From the NCBI RefSeq assembly GCF_003583765.1, contig NZ_QXQA01000009.1:1-64000 (forward strand): 64,000 nt of DNA, in the 5' to 3' direction. Below, in pieces: positions 8,154 through 16,161 of this stretch; the stretch's first letter is position 1; each line of letters opens with the position of its first letter. The notes below the pieces were generated by a model that was not told where the DNA came from, did not search any database, and worked only from the letters and a program-made list of their open reading frames with translations. Origin of the DNA: Paenibacillus nanensis (GTDB taxonomy: Bacteria > Bacillota > Bacilli > Paenibacillales > Paenibacillaceae). A program made the translations under genes and the position numbers.

Positions 8154-9149
8154 TCAATTGCTTCCGCCAAATACAATGACATAGCCGTCTAAATCCTTTA
8201 CGGCGAATTCCTTCCACTTTCTGTCTCCCATAACCTCGATTTGAGGAGGGTATGCAATCGTTGCCCCTTTTGCCGTAAATTCTTCATAAAGCGATTGAAC
8301 GCCATTGAAGTCGGAGTAGGCATAGGTATCCCAGCTTGTCGGCGGCCCCGTCCACCCTTGCGGATAACTGCTCTTTGCCGGTATACCATTAGGACGCACC
8401 TGCTCCGGACTTTCCGCCTGCAGCAGTAAGAAGCCTATGCCCTCACGCTCCGCATGGCCCCAGTCATCCACGGTAAAGCCGAGAATTTTATGATAATATT
8501 GGATAGATGCTTTGAGGTTCTTCACTAATCTCACTTGCAGAGCGTTTTTAATCCTTGCTTTGACCTTCCCGACAAATTCTTCGCCAAGCTTAATTTCGGA
8601 TGCGCCTTGTTCGGCCAAATCAATCAGCTCCTGTTTTAATAGGTTTTTGGCTCTTCTAATCCGAGTCTCGATGGTCCGCAAAGGGATTCCAAGTAAATCA
8701 CTAATTTCATTGGCTTTATATCCGCTAATATAGTACATAAGGGTCGGGGTGCGGTATTTTTCGTCTAACACCTCGAATGCGCGCCACACCTTATTGCGGT
8801 CAAACTGGCGATTGACCATTTCATCCAGCGAATCATCAGCAGCAATACCCTCTGCTTCGCCAAGCGGACGTTCAAAAAACCGTTTTTTTCTAACATGGTC
8901 TTTACATAGATTTTTGGCGATGCTGACGATCCATGCGCCAAACTTGTTCTCATCCTGAAGCTGATCGAGCTTGAACCACGCTTTAACAAAGCACTCCTGG
9001 GCGATATCTTGCGCGAAATAAAAATCCGAAACCTCACTAAAGACAATACTATAAATGACGTTGGAATATTTCCGAACCAGCTTCGTGTAAGCTTGTTGAT
9101 CCCCGTATCCAGATTGGCGTACAAGCTCTCTTTCCAGCGAATCCGTCAT
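8154..9149 (-). CDS. ECF-type sigma-70 factor fused to a VOC (glyoxalase/bleomycin-resistance fold) domain
   Basis: A 331-residue protein with two parts. Residues about 20-90 form sigma region 2 (with DIAQECFVKAW and FGAWIVSIAKNLCKDHVRKK). Residues about 117-175 form region 4 (VLDEKYRTPTLMYYISGY, then NEISDLLGIPLRTIETRIRR as the helix-turn-helix). A short linker then leads to a VOC domain at 205-331 (SIQYYHKILGFTVDDW to FAVKDLDGYVIVFGG). The VOC part lacks the usual metal-binding His in its first strand and the terminal Glu, so it looks like a ligand-binding rather than a catalytic module. No anti-sigma gene is adjacent, and a terminator separates it from the upstream DUF1450 gene. Sigma activity controlled by a fused ligand sensor is inferred. 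Confidence 0.85.
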   Translation of the reverse strand: MTDSLERELVRQSGYGDQQAYTKLVRKYSNVIYSIVFSEVSDFYFAQDIAQECFVKAWFKLDQLQDENKFGAWIVSIAKNLCKDHVRKKRFFERPLGEAEGIAADDSLDEMVNRQFDRNKVWRAFEVLDEKYRTPTLMYYISGYKANEISDLLGIPLRTIETRIRRAKNLLKQELIDLAEQGASEIKLGEEFVGKVKARIKNALQVRLVKNLKASIQYYHKILGFTVDDWGHAEREGIGFLLLQAESPEQVRPNGIPAKSSYPQGWTGPPTSWDTYAYSDFNGVQSLYEEFTAKGATIAYPPQIEVMGDRKWKEFAVKDLDGYVIVFGGSN

Positions 9150-9252
9150 CTTCTCCCTCCTCTATGAAGTAGACGTCATCTAAATCGAAAAACATTCAAT
9201 ATTTTCGTGATGAATAGAAAGATTATAACAAACATCGCAGAATGAGCACGTC

Positions 9253-9289
9253 AAAAATCGCCCGTCACCTTGCTTGGCGAGAGCGATTT
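9253..9289 (-). terminator. Intrinsic terminator downstream of the DUF1450 gene
   Basis: The arms AAAAATCGC (9253-9261) and GCGATTT (9282-9288) leave a T-run on the minus strand directly after the DUF1450 stop. Confidence 0.5.
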
Positions 9290-9295
9290 CTCATA

Positions 9296-9547
9296 TTACC
9301 CATAAAAGTCCCGCAGTTCCTCTTGGATCAGCTTCTCAACCTCTTCCAAGCATTCCTCAGACGTTTTGGCGAAAACCCGCTTCCCGTTAACCAAAGCATA
9401 AGGTCTCGCCCGGCAAAGGTTGCACATGTTGAGGCAATTCGTTCGCATGACGGCGACTTCCAGATACGTTGTCTCCAATCGTTCCAAATCCTCCAAAGCA
9501 ATCGCGTTGCGGTCGCAAACTTCCACGACAACGATGCCGAGACTCAT
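9296..9547 (-). CDS. DUF1450 family protein (YuzB-like)
   Basis: An 83-residue cytoplasmic protein with a Cys cluster, NCLNMCNLCRARPYALVNG. This C-x3-C-x2-C motif followed by a conserved P-Y/F-A-L-V-x-G strand is diagnostic of DUF1450. A thioredoxin-like or metal-binding fold is likely. Function is not established. GGAAGGA precedes the ATG. It is a single gene with its own terminator. Confidence 0.85.
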   Translation of the reverse strand: MSLGIVVVEVCDRNAIALEDLERLETTYLEVAVMRTNCLNMCNLCRARPYALVNGKRVFAKTSEECLEEVEKLIQEELRDFYG

Positions 9548-9655
9548 GCCGTATTGCTTCCTTCCGACATATTCATTCCCCCTCCCCCTATTGTCTCCTA
9601 TTTTTACGGGAACATGTTCCTAGGAAGGTACATTCGATGGATAGACAAAAGCAGA

Positions 9656-10078
9656 TCAACGTCTTCCCCATTTGCGGAAGGTTCCGACTGCAAGAATGCC
9701 AGCCAAATAAAAAGGATACACGATCAAACCCGACATGAGAAGAAGTCCGGTCGCGGGATTCGGATCATCCGCGCGTTCTGCAATGGGGAACAAGAGTGCG
9801 AATAGAAAAACGTACAATACATAATAAGGGATCCATAAAATAACGGCGAAGAAGCTCATGAGCCTTCCTTGCAAGATTCGACAAACAACCCATACAAACA
9901 AAATCGTCGCCAATACGCTGCTCACGACTATTGTCATATTAACGGACGAATTCACCTTACCAAGCGGAATGCCGGTTAACCTGCTAATACGGTACACATT
10001 GACTAAGAGCTCGGTTCCAAGGAACGGCAGCAGCGCAAACGCTGCGCTCACCAGATTCAGCTTAACCCAATACTTCAT
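9656..10078 (-). CDS. Small multi-pass membrane protein of unknown function
   Basis: A 140-residue hydrophobic protein with four predicted membrane helices (after MKYWVKLNLVSA, then around VVSSVLATILFVWVV, FAVILWIPYYVLYVFLFALL and LLLMSGLIVYPFYLAGIL). I recognise no family. The frame extends to a GTG at 10114, but the ATG at 10078 is preferred because AAAGGA lies 9 nt upstream. It is a standalone gene. Confidence 0.6.
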   Translation of the reverse strand: MKYWVKLNLVSAAFALLPFLGTELLVNVYRISRLTGIPLGKVNSSVNMTIVVSSVLATILFVWVVCRILQGRLMSFFAVILWIPYYVLYVFLFALLFPIAERADDPNPATGLLLMSGLIVYPFYLAGILAVGTFRKWGRR

Positions 10079-10233
10079 CCCGTTTATTCCTTTGTCATCC
10101 ATCGGATCACCCACTAGTTTCCGTAATAATAATTATGTTAACTATTAAACCGGATCGTTGAATATTTTTCCAGCTATAAGAGTGACGTCAGTAATCGCAA
10201 TGAAGTTACACCATTTCACTTCGTTAAATAATA

Positions 10234-10265
10234 AACCATGGCGAAAACGAACCGCCATGGTTTTT
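10234..10265 (+). terminator. Orphan intrinsic terminator
   Basis: The stem AACCATGGCG/CGCCATGGTT (10234-10262) is followed by a T-run reaching 10265. No intact plus-strand gene precedes it, so it may be the relic of a deleted gene. It sits just upstream of the AraC pseudogene. Confidence 0.6.
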
Positions 10266-10272
10266 GAAGGTA

Positions 10273-10636
10273 GCCGTTACCCTATGAAAGTCCGCGCGAT
10301 ATTTCTAAACATACTGCATAAGTATTTTCAACTGTTCGTTTATACAGATACGTCTGAAAATGAAGATATTCACATCAAAAAAGCGCTGAGGTTATTCACG
10401 AGAGCTACAGCGCTCCGATTCAAGTAAAGGATTTGGCAAGCCTTGTCGGCCCCAACCCGTCTTACTTCGGAACGCTCTTTAAAAAGCATACCGGCACAAC
10501 TGTCAATGCATACATCAACTGGGTCCGTATTAACAACGCGGAAAATTTGCTGGCGAGCGGCGAGTTCTCGATAGCGGAAACCGCTTATAAATGCGGGTAT
10601 GACGTGGGCAATTACGTATCAAGCTCATCCGTTTGA
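10273..10636 (+). pseudogene. AraC-family regulator remnant, frameshifted and truncated
   Basis: Two plus-strand frames join into one AraC-type C-terminal domain. The first (about 10273-10390) reads VRAIFLNILHKYFQLF... to IHIKKAL. Reading then continues in another frame as EVIHESYSAPIQVKDLASLVG, PNPSYFGTLFKKHTGTTVNA, and NAENLLASGEFSIAETAYKC. The join is explained by loss of one G near 10384-10392 (GCGCTGAGG where GCGCTGGAGG is expected). The 3' end degenerates after KCGYD, where the second helix-turn-helix should read into a YFSKVFKK-like motif. There is no ribosome site and no complete N-terminal domain. This is a non-functional relic of an AraC regulator, often adjacent to sugar-transport genes that are now absent here. 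Confidence 0.8.
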
Positions 10637-10930
10637 TCACGACATGCCAAACTCTTGGAACGCAAACTCACCGCCGTTATGGATATTGCGACCGAACATT
10701 CAGCGCTATTTTCATTTTGGGTTTCTTTTCGTTTTTATTATGATCGGCATTCTCTATGTTTGGGTGATCTTCAAGTACTCGAATAATAGCCATACGACAA
10801 ATCGATAGCCATGCAAGGAGTTACCGGATCGTGCAAATAAGATCAATTGTTCGTAAAAAGGGTTTGTTCCGCTTCGTTTTGGTGTATAATGAATGAGGTT
10901 GTCCAATTTATTCCAAAGGAGCTGTTGAGG

Positions 10931-11368
10931 ATGTCGATCCGTATGAACCCTTATTTGACTTTCGATGGCAGATCGAAAGAAGCGGTCCATTTCTACGAGA
11001 AGGCGCTAGGCGGACAAGTATTGGGAATAATGACCTTTGGTGATATGCCGGCTGACCCGAACCATCCTGTGACGGAAGAGATGAAGGACCGCGTCATGCA
11101 TGCGCTGTTGAAAGTCGGCGACACGGAGCTTATGTTCTCCGACACGTTCCCTGGCATGCCTTATCAGCCAGGCGGCGACACCGTCCAGATTGCCATCCAT
11201 CCTGAGGAAGAGGCAAGAGCCAGAGAAATTTTTTCCGCTTTGGAAGACGGCGGACAAGTGGTCATGCCTCTCCAGAAGACGGACTGGAGCCCTTTGTACG
11301 GCATTGTGAAAGATAAATTCGGCGTTACGTTCCAAGTGAATGTCCCTGGCGAGCAACCGCAGCAATAA
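10931..11368 (+). CDS. PhnB-like VOC family protein
   Basis: A 145-residue protein of the PhnB/DUF1428-like vicinal oxygen chelate group. It has the characteristic N-terminus MNPYLTFDGRSKEAVHFYEKALGG, quoted here as two parts: NPYLTFDG and EAVHFYEKALGG. It also has MPADPNHPV and a C-terminal KDKFGVTFQVN in the usual D-x-F/Y-G-x-x-W/F-x-x motif. The frame begins 28 codons earlier, but ATG 10931 with GGAG 9 nt upstream matches family length. A TATAAT box lies at 10885-10890. A glyoxalase-like enzyme or binding protein of unknown substrate. Confidence 0.85.
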   Translation: MSIRMNPYLTFDGRSKEAVHFYEKALGGQVLGIMTFGDMPADPNHPVTEEMKDRVMHALLKVGDTELMFSDTFPGMPYQPGGDTVQIAIHPEEEARAREIFSALEDGGQVVMPLQKTDWSPLYGIVKDKFGVTFQVNVPGEQPQQ

Positions 11369-11373
11369 ACGCA

Positions 11374-11406
11374 AGGCCTCCTGTTCCCGATATGGACAGG
11401 AGGCCT
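11374..11406. terminator. Bidirectional intrinsic terminator
   Basis: The perfect arms AGGCCTCCTGT (11374-11384) and ACAGGAGGCCT (11396-11406) lie between the convergent VOC and stalk-domain genes. The T-run is weak. Confidence 0.55.
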
Positions 11407-11421
11407 AATTCTATTGTGATT

Positions 11422-12363
11422 TCATTTCGTCGTTACCTTCTCCATTTTTTTCACTGAAACCTCTATTCTGTCCGCTTTAGTGAAATCTCCTCGCCCGACC
11501 GTCTCCAATGAATAGATGGAATGCTTTCCGGCCTGGTCGGGAGAGATTCCCGTGCCCGCTCCTTCTGCGTTCAAAGCTGCCGTTCCGATTTTGCTCCCCT
11601 TCTCGTCATAATAGATAAGCTCGGCTTCAAACCGGTAATAGCCTTCCTTCAATACGGCGTAATGGACGCGCACTTTGGTGAATTCTCCGCTCGGCATCGC
11701 GTCCGTCTGCCCAAGAGCAAGCGACCCGGTTGCATCCACATAAGGGAGATCCGGAGGCAAGAACGCATAAATCGGTTCCGGCTCTACGTTTTCAAGCGAA
11801 ACAAACGCATAGTCCGAAAGATCAGCTGCCGTCTCCGCCTCCACGTTAAGCAATTGATCGCCATCAGCCTTGCATGACACGCTCACCGGCAATTTGGCCA
11901 GCAGCTTCCCTTCCTCATCATAAAAGGATAGATTAGCCGTGATCGTCACATGACTCTTCGGCTCTAATGATATCTTACTGGTATAGAGAGACTCCCAGTA
12001 GGCTGGACCTGCGTACAACTGAGCCGTAACCTTCGTCCTACTGCCTATCTTGCGCGTCTGAACATATCCCCCTCGTAAATCGCTTGAAATACTGCGCATC
12101 GAAAACCCGTCATCTAGCCGTATCGTTCCCGCTGCTTGATTATAAATGACAACCGTTCCTAACGCTTCTGCGACGAAACGAACGGGGACGTAAGCGCGGT
12201 TATTATAAATCAACGTTTCATACCCGTCTGGCAGCGTGACATTTTTGCCGTTCACCTCGTACTTGACGGGAAATATGGCCGCTTTTATGGTATCGCCCGC
12301 GTACACGGTCGTTGCTGTCGCCAGCGTAACGCCGCAAATGAATCCGATCGCATACTTACGCAT
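11422..12363 (-). CDS. Secreted protein with copper-amine-oxidase-like (stalk) N-terminal domain
   Basis: A 313-residue protein. A signal peptide (about residues 1-22, ending TVYA) precedes one stalk-type domain. That domain shows VNGKNVTLPDG followed by NNRAYVPVRFVAEALGTVV, the family's x-x-x-Y-V-P-V/L-R-x-x-x-E-A-L-G signature. The remainder (about 110-313) is a beta-rich region without a recognised family. GAGGAGG precedes the ATG. Such domains are abundant in Paenibacillaceae surface proteins. The enzyme or binding role is unknown. Confidence 0.82.
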   Translation of the reverse strand: MRKYAIGFICGVTLATATTVYAGDTIKAAIFPVKYEVNGKNVTLPDGYETLIYNNRAYVPVRFVAEALGTVVIYNQAAGTIRLDDGFSMRSISSDLRGGYVQTRKIGSRTKVTAQLYAGPAYWESLYTSKISLEPKSHVTITANLSFYDEEGKLLAKLPVSVSCKADGDQLLNVEAETAADLSDYAFVSLENVEPEPIYAFLPPDLPYVDATGSLALGQTDAMPSGEFTKVRVHYAVLKEGYYRFEAELIYYDEKGSKIGTAALNAEGAGTGISPDQAGKHSIYSLETVGRGDFTKADRIEVSVKKMEKVTTK

Positions 12364-12430
12364 CCAAACACCTCCTCGAAATTGTATATATCAGTAACGT
12401 CTTTTCGAAGGAAATAGTTATAGATCAAAG

Positions 12431-12452
12431 AAAAAAGGCAGCAAATGCTGCC
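12431..12452 (-). terminator. Intrinsic terminator of the SgrR-like gene
   Basis: The hairpin GGCAGCA-AA-TGCTGCC (12437-12452) is followed on the minus strand by six T. It lies 30 bp beyond the stop of the SgrR-like gene. Confidence 0.75.
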
Positions 12453-12482
12453 CTATTACATGAAATTTTGTATGATTCCATC

Positions 12483-14318
12483 TTACACATGAACCGGCGT
12501 ATTTCGTAAAAGCACGAGCTGTTCTTTTTCGGCTGAATCCTCTTCCACCCACACATCCTTAAAATCAATCCATCCGAGCGAGTTGACCGCAACTCCTTTA
12601 ATGTGTGGGTTATGAAACGTATTGAGCTTCTTATGCAGAAGGAACAAAATATGCGTCCCTTCCTTCAGCCGCCGCTCAATCTTCATCCATTCATTCCAGC
12701 GTTCCTCAGGGTCCTTCAAGGCGAGCGCCGTTTCGATCTTGCTGCCGATCCACTCCAGCAGCTCCGGATCCAGATGCTCGCGCAGGAAGCTTCCCGTCTG
12801 CTCGAACAGCTCGATCATGCATACTTCATCCTCTGCAAAAACGACGCAATACAGGAAGCAGTCGACCTCGTCAATGACGGCCCGCCTTCGAATGGTCAAC
12901 CAGGTTTCGGCCTGAATTTCAACGTTAATGCCGTACAGGCTTAACTCATTCTTCATCCACTCCGCATCCTGCAAATGAATGCCGTAGGTGCCGATTCGAA
13001 CGGTTTCGCCTTGGTAGCCTGACTCTTCCAGAAGCTTTAACGCCTTCCGCACATCCGGACAAGTCGCCTGGCGATACGATTCCTCGCTCGGGAAGAAACC
13101 GCTGGCCGGATAAATCCGGTCCTCCTGAAGCTCTTGAATGATACGCTTTCGGTCAATTAACAGGTCAACCGCCTTCCGGAATTGCTCAGAGCGCTGCGGC
13201 CCGGCTTTGCGCATATTCCAGGTTAACAAGCTGCAGCCGTTGCAGACATACTCCTCCTTCATCCAGCCCTGTTCAGGATGAAGCTCCCGAATCTCATGAT
13301 TGACCAGCAGCTGCTCCCACCGTTTGGCGAAAATAACCGTATCCTCCGGCATGTTGACGATTACAACGCCGTCCAGATGAGCGCGGCCTAGGAAATAGTG
13401 AGGATTCGCGTCCATAATAAACCGATCCGACTGCCAATCGACGAATCGGAAAGGCCCCGTGCCGACAGGATGCTTCCAAAAGTCTTCGTCCTGCTGCACA
13501 AGCTCATGAGGTACGATCGACAACCCGGCTGAACATAAATACCGGGGAAACAACCAATTGGGCGATTTCAGCTTAATGGTCACTTTCCGCGGGCCTTTAC
13601 GCACCACTTCCTCAATTCCTCTTACGAACCATCCTGACGGCGTCGAGCCGCGCAGCCGCTCCAGCGAGAATAGCACATCTTCCGCGGCAAGCTCTCTGCC
13701 GTGATGGAATTGCACACCCTTCCTCAAATAAAACGTCCATTCCTTGCCGGTGCCGTCATGCTCCCATGCATGAGCAAGCGCAGGCACGATTTTATGAGCC
13801 TCTCTATCGTAACGCACGAGGCAATCGAACAGCTGCTTCACCATATGAGCGCTGAAAGCGTAATACACATCCTTCGGGTCGAGCGTCAGAATCGGTCGGT
13901 ATACCGGCAACCGCAAAATATCGGCCTCTGTATCATCGATCAGCTCCGTGCGATAACCGAAGTGCCCGTTCATCCATTCCACGAACTGATGCCGGACTCC
14001 CGTCCCTTCGCCATACCGGTCGATCGCTTCGAAGGCTTGCTTATATTCCCCTTTGGTAGCGTAATGCTGGGCGAGCTCGAGCAGCTTCCGCTCCTTCGGA
14101 AATAGAAACGTCATCTTCGAAAGATTGCCTCTGCCGCGGCCGGCGTGCCACTCAATATAGCCTTCCTCCTCCAGCTTCCGCACAATCAGCTTCACATTCC
14201 GCTGCGTACAGTATAAAGCCTCAGCCAGCCCGTCGAGCGACACCTCGATCGGTTTGCCGTTGCCATGCGGTTCCGCGATTTTGCTATACAGCATCAAATA
14301 CCGTTCATCACTGACCAT
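12483..14318 (-). CDS. SgrR-like regulator: helix-turn-helix fused to a solute-binding domain
   Basis: A 611-residue fusion. The N-terminal about 110 residues form an SgrR-type winged helix-turn-helix (VSLDGLAEALYCTQRNVKLI, VRKLEEEGYIEWHAGRGRG). The rest is an oligopeptide/nickel-type family 5 solute-binding domain (YYAFSAHMVKQLFDCLVRYD, WTFYLRKGVQFHHGRELAAED). There is no signal peptide, so the binding domain works in the cytoplasm as the effector sensor. The frame begins at a TTG (14342), but ATG 14318 with GAGGAG 9 nt upstream is chosen. In E. coli SgrR senses sugar-phosphate stress. The Firmicute homologues have unknown effectors and are often divergent from transporters. Here the divergent neighbours are a small protein and a GNAT acetyltransferase. 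Confidence 0.9.
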   Translation of the reverse strand: MVSDERYLMLYSKIAEPHGNGKPIEVSLDGLAEALYCTQRNVKLIVRKLEEEGYIEWHAGRGRGNLSKMTFLFPKERKLLELAQHYATKGEYKQAFEAIDRYGEGTGVRHQFVEWMNGHFGYRTELIDDTEADILRLPVYRPILTLDPKDVYYAFSAHMVKQLFDCLVRYDREAHKIVPALAHAWEHDGTGKEWTFYLRKGVQFHHGRELAAEDVLFSLERLRGSTPSGWFVRGIEEVVRKGPRKVTIKLKSPNWLFPRYLCSAGLSIVPHELVQQDEDFWKHPVGTGPFRFVDWQSDRFIMDANPHYFLGRAHLDGVVIVNMPEDTVIFAKRWEQLLVNHEIRELHPEQGWMKEEYVCNGCSLLTWNMRKAGPQRSEQFRKAVDLLIDRKRIIQELQEDRIYPASGFFPSEESYRQATCPDVRKALKLLEESGYQGETVRIGTYGIHLQDAEWMKNELSLYGINVEIQAETWLTIRRRAVIDEVDCFLYCVVFAEDEVCMIELFEQTGSFLREHLDPELLEWIGSKIETALALKDPEERWNEWMKIERRLKEGTHILFLLHKKLNTFHNPHIKGVAVNSLGWIDFKDVWVEEDSAEKEQLVLLRNTPVHV

Positions 14319-14449
14319 ACGAACAAACTCCTCCTCTCCCAAAGGGAAGTTTTGTAAAAGGGGAAATTAATAAATCAGATTATACACTTTTTATACCCTT
14401 TTAGCGAGCGCATAATAAAGGCAACAAGAAATAAATGGAGATGATAACA

Positions 14450-14623
14450 ATGCTGAATCATGAATACGTACACGAGCAATTATGGAAAGAACGTGAGGCC
14501 GATTGGAACGCGCGGGTCCGTCGAGGCGATTTCGTCAAAGGGAGTTCGAAACGCATCACCAAATTGGCGAAGAAGCAGCTGCCTCTCGCCAAATCGATTC
14601 TAAGAAAGATCGGGATGTTGTAA
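14450..14623 (+). CDS. Small basic protein of unknown function
   Basis: A 57-residue protein. Its N-terminal half is charged and helical (EQLWKEREADWNARVRR) and its C-terminal half is lysine-rich (RITKLAKKQLPLAKSILRKI). GGAG lies 9 nt before the ATG at 14450. It is the first gene of a plus-strand pair, and the following acetyltransferase starts just 5 bp after its stop, implying co-transcription. It is divergent from the SgrR-like regulator, so it may be one of its targets. I recognise no family. Confidence 0.6.
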   Translation: MLNHEYVHEQLWKEREADWNARVRRGDFVKGSSKRITKLAKKQLPLAKSILRKIGML

Positions 14624-14628
14624 TCATC

Positions 14629-15156
14629 ATGAGAACGGGAAACGAAACGATCATGATCGCGCAAATGCATGAAATGAACGAACAGCATTTGACCGAATTG
14701 TCACAACTGCTTGTATCCGTCGTCGAAGATGGCGCATCCGTCGGCTTTCTTCCGCCCCTCACCCTAGAAGAGGCGGCTGCCTACTGGCGAACGGTTATCG
14801 AGCCGGGAACGTATTTATGGGCGGCCTTTCGCAATGGCGAAATCGTCGGCACCGTCCAGCTACAGCTTGCGATGAAACGCAACGCCGCCCATCGGGCGGA
14901 AATCGCCAAGCTGATGGTGCGGCCGGATCAGCGCAGGAACGGCGTCGCGAGACGGCTCATGAACACGGCCCATGCGCAGGCTGAAGCCGAGAACAGAACC
15001 CTGCTCATCCTGGATACTCGCGCAGGCGATCCTTCTAACCTGTTGTATCGGTCGCTTGGATACCGCGAGGCCGGACAAATCCCGCGTTTCGCAAGGTCGG
15101 CTGACGGAGAGCTGCATGCGACGGTTATCTACTACCGGGAAACGCCTCTCTCCTAA
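14629..15156 (+). CDS. GNAT family N-acetyltransferase
   Basis: A 175-residue acetyltransferase with a clear acetyl-CoA motif, AKLMVRPDQRRNGVARRLM (R/Q-x-x-G-x-A). The C-terminal NLLYRSLGYREAGQIPRFA segment and a Y-Y-R strand are typical of the family. The frame reaches back to 14503 across the upstream small gene. ATG 14629 directly after that gene's stop is chosen, which implies translational coupling since no strong site is seen. ATG 14653 with GGGAAA is a second possibility. It belongs to the unit divergent from the SgrR-like regulator. Confidence 0.82.
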   Translation: MRTGNETIMIAQMHEMNEQHLTELSQLLVSVVEDGASVGFLPPLTLEEAAAYWRTVIEPGTYLWAAFRNGEIVGTVQLQLAMKRNAAHRAEIAKLMVRPDQRRNGVARRLMNTAHAQAEAENRTLLILDTRAGDPSNLLYRSLGYREAGQIPRFARSADGELHATVIYYRETPLS

Positions 15157-15217
15157 GCTCCAAACCTGCATAAAATAAAGCTCCCAGCTCATGCTAACAG
15201 AGTTGGAGGTGATCGCA

Positions 15218-15358
15218 TTGACCGGAAGAAACAACAAGCCTAAAAATAACGGTCCGGCATCCAGCCCATCGCGGCTCGACCAGTTCGGCGACAAGCTGGC
15301 GGACGACAGCCAGGCTTCGCCGAAGCAAGCGCGCAACAGCGAGAAGCCGGCGAACTAG
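15218..15358 (+). CDS. 46-residue hydrophilic protein starting at TTG
   Basis: A very strong site GGAGGTGAT (15205-15213) precedes a TTG at 15218, which opens a 46-codon frame ending at TAG 15358. The product is rich in N, K, P, S and Q, has no hydrophobic segment, and begins MTGRNNKPKNNGPASS. A bidirectional intrinsic terminator follows at once. Composition and size resemble minor spore or small stress proteins of Bacillales, but I cannot match it to a named SASP family. An in-frame ATG at 15191 has no comparable site. Confidence 0.6.
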   Translation: MTGRNNKPKNNGPASSPSRLDQFGDKLADDSQASPKQARNSEKPAN

Positions 15359-15363
15359 AAAGC

Positions 15364-15408
15364 AAAAACGGAGTACGGCCGGCCCGAATGCCGTCATACT
15401 CCGTTTTT
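15364..15408. terminator. Bidirectional intrinsic terminator
   Basis: The arms AAAAACGGAGTA (15364-15375) and TACTCCGTTTTT (15397-15408) are perfect and provide T-runs on both strands between convergent genes. Confidence 0.8.
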
Positions 15409-15411
15409 CTC

Positions 15412-16146
15412 TTAGCTGAAGAAGTAACTAATATAGATCATAATGAGCAGTCCGATAATAAACGAATACGTAGCTGGACGCTCATAGCCATGGCTGTGCG
15501 ATTCCGGAATAAGCTCCTTATAAACGATGAACAGCATCGCCCCGGATGCGAACGCGAGCCCGAAGCCGATAAGGGACTGAATATAACTCGCTGTAAAATA
15601 TCCGACGACCGCTGACACGACCTCCATCAATCCGGTTGCCGTTACAATCAGCATCAGCTTCAGCTTGCTGACTTTGGACTGGGTTAGAAAGACGGCAAGG
15701 ACAAGCCCTTCCGGCATATTCTGAGCGCCGATCGCGATCGCGACCATCGGTCCCAGCCCTTCGTTGACGCTGGCGTAGCTGAAGCCGGTACTGAGACCTT
15801 CGGGTATATTATGGATGAATAAAGCGAACATCACAAGCAATGATTTCGAATCAAAGGAGCTAATGCCCCTTTTTTGCTCAATATCGATATGCGGAATATT
15901 TTTCTCAAGCAGGTCCAGGATTACGACACCAACGATCAGACCGATCGTCAGCGGCAATAGTCCCGATTCATTCAAAGATTGAGGCAGCAGCCCGAAGGTC
16001 GAGGCTGATACCATGATGCCGGCTGTGAATGCAATTAGAATATCCTTCCATTTCTCCGACAATGACCGGACGAACAGCAGCGGAACCGCGCCCAGCACCG
16101 TCGCCATAGCAGAGATAAAACTGCCTAGGAGCGCAGCAGTCATCAT
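15412..16146 (-). CDS. ZIP family metal transporter
   Basis: A 244-residue polytopic protein with eight predicted helices. The two ZIP metal-binding helices are explicit: ALFIHNIPEGLSTGF (H-N-x-P-E-G, helix 4) and AIGAQNMPEGLVLAV (Q-N-x-P-E-G, helix 5). The loop between helices 3 and 4 is short and holds only a few acidic or His residues (HIDIEQ), as in the GufA/ZupT-type bacterial subgroup. It should import zinc or another divalent metal across the cytoplasmic membrane. No metalloregulator site was recognised nearby. Confidence 0.9.
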   Translation of the reverse strand: MMTAALLGSFISAMATVLGAVPLLFVRSLSEKWKDILIAFTAGIMVSASTFGLLPQSLNESGLLPLTIGLIVGVVILDLLEKNIPHIDIEQKRGISSFDSKSLLVMFALFIHNIPEGLSTGFSYASVNEGLGPMVAIAIGAQNMPEGLVLAVFLTQSKVSKLKLMLIVTATGLMEVVSAVVGYFTASYIQSLIGFGLAFASGAMLFIVYKELIPESHSHGYERPATYSFIIGLLIMIYISYFFS

Positions 16147-16161
16147 TCATCCGCTCCTTTC

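Noticed and set aside
9242..9805. 187-codon plus-strand ORF across the DUF1450 gene
   Set aside because: It is antisense to the well-supported DUF1450 gene with its Cys motif, and has no ribosome site.
10599..10808. 69-codon plus-strand ORF with one hydrophobic stretch after the AraC relic
   Set aside because: It begins inside the pseudogene without a ribosome site and matches nothing. Probably part of the same decayed locus.
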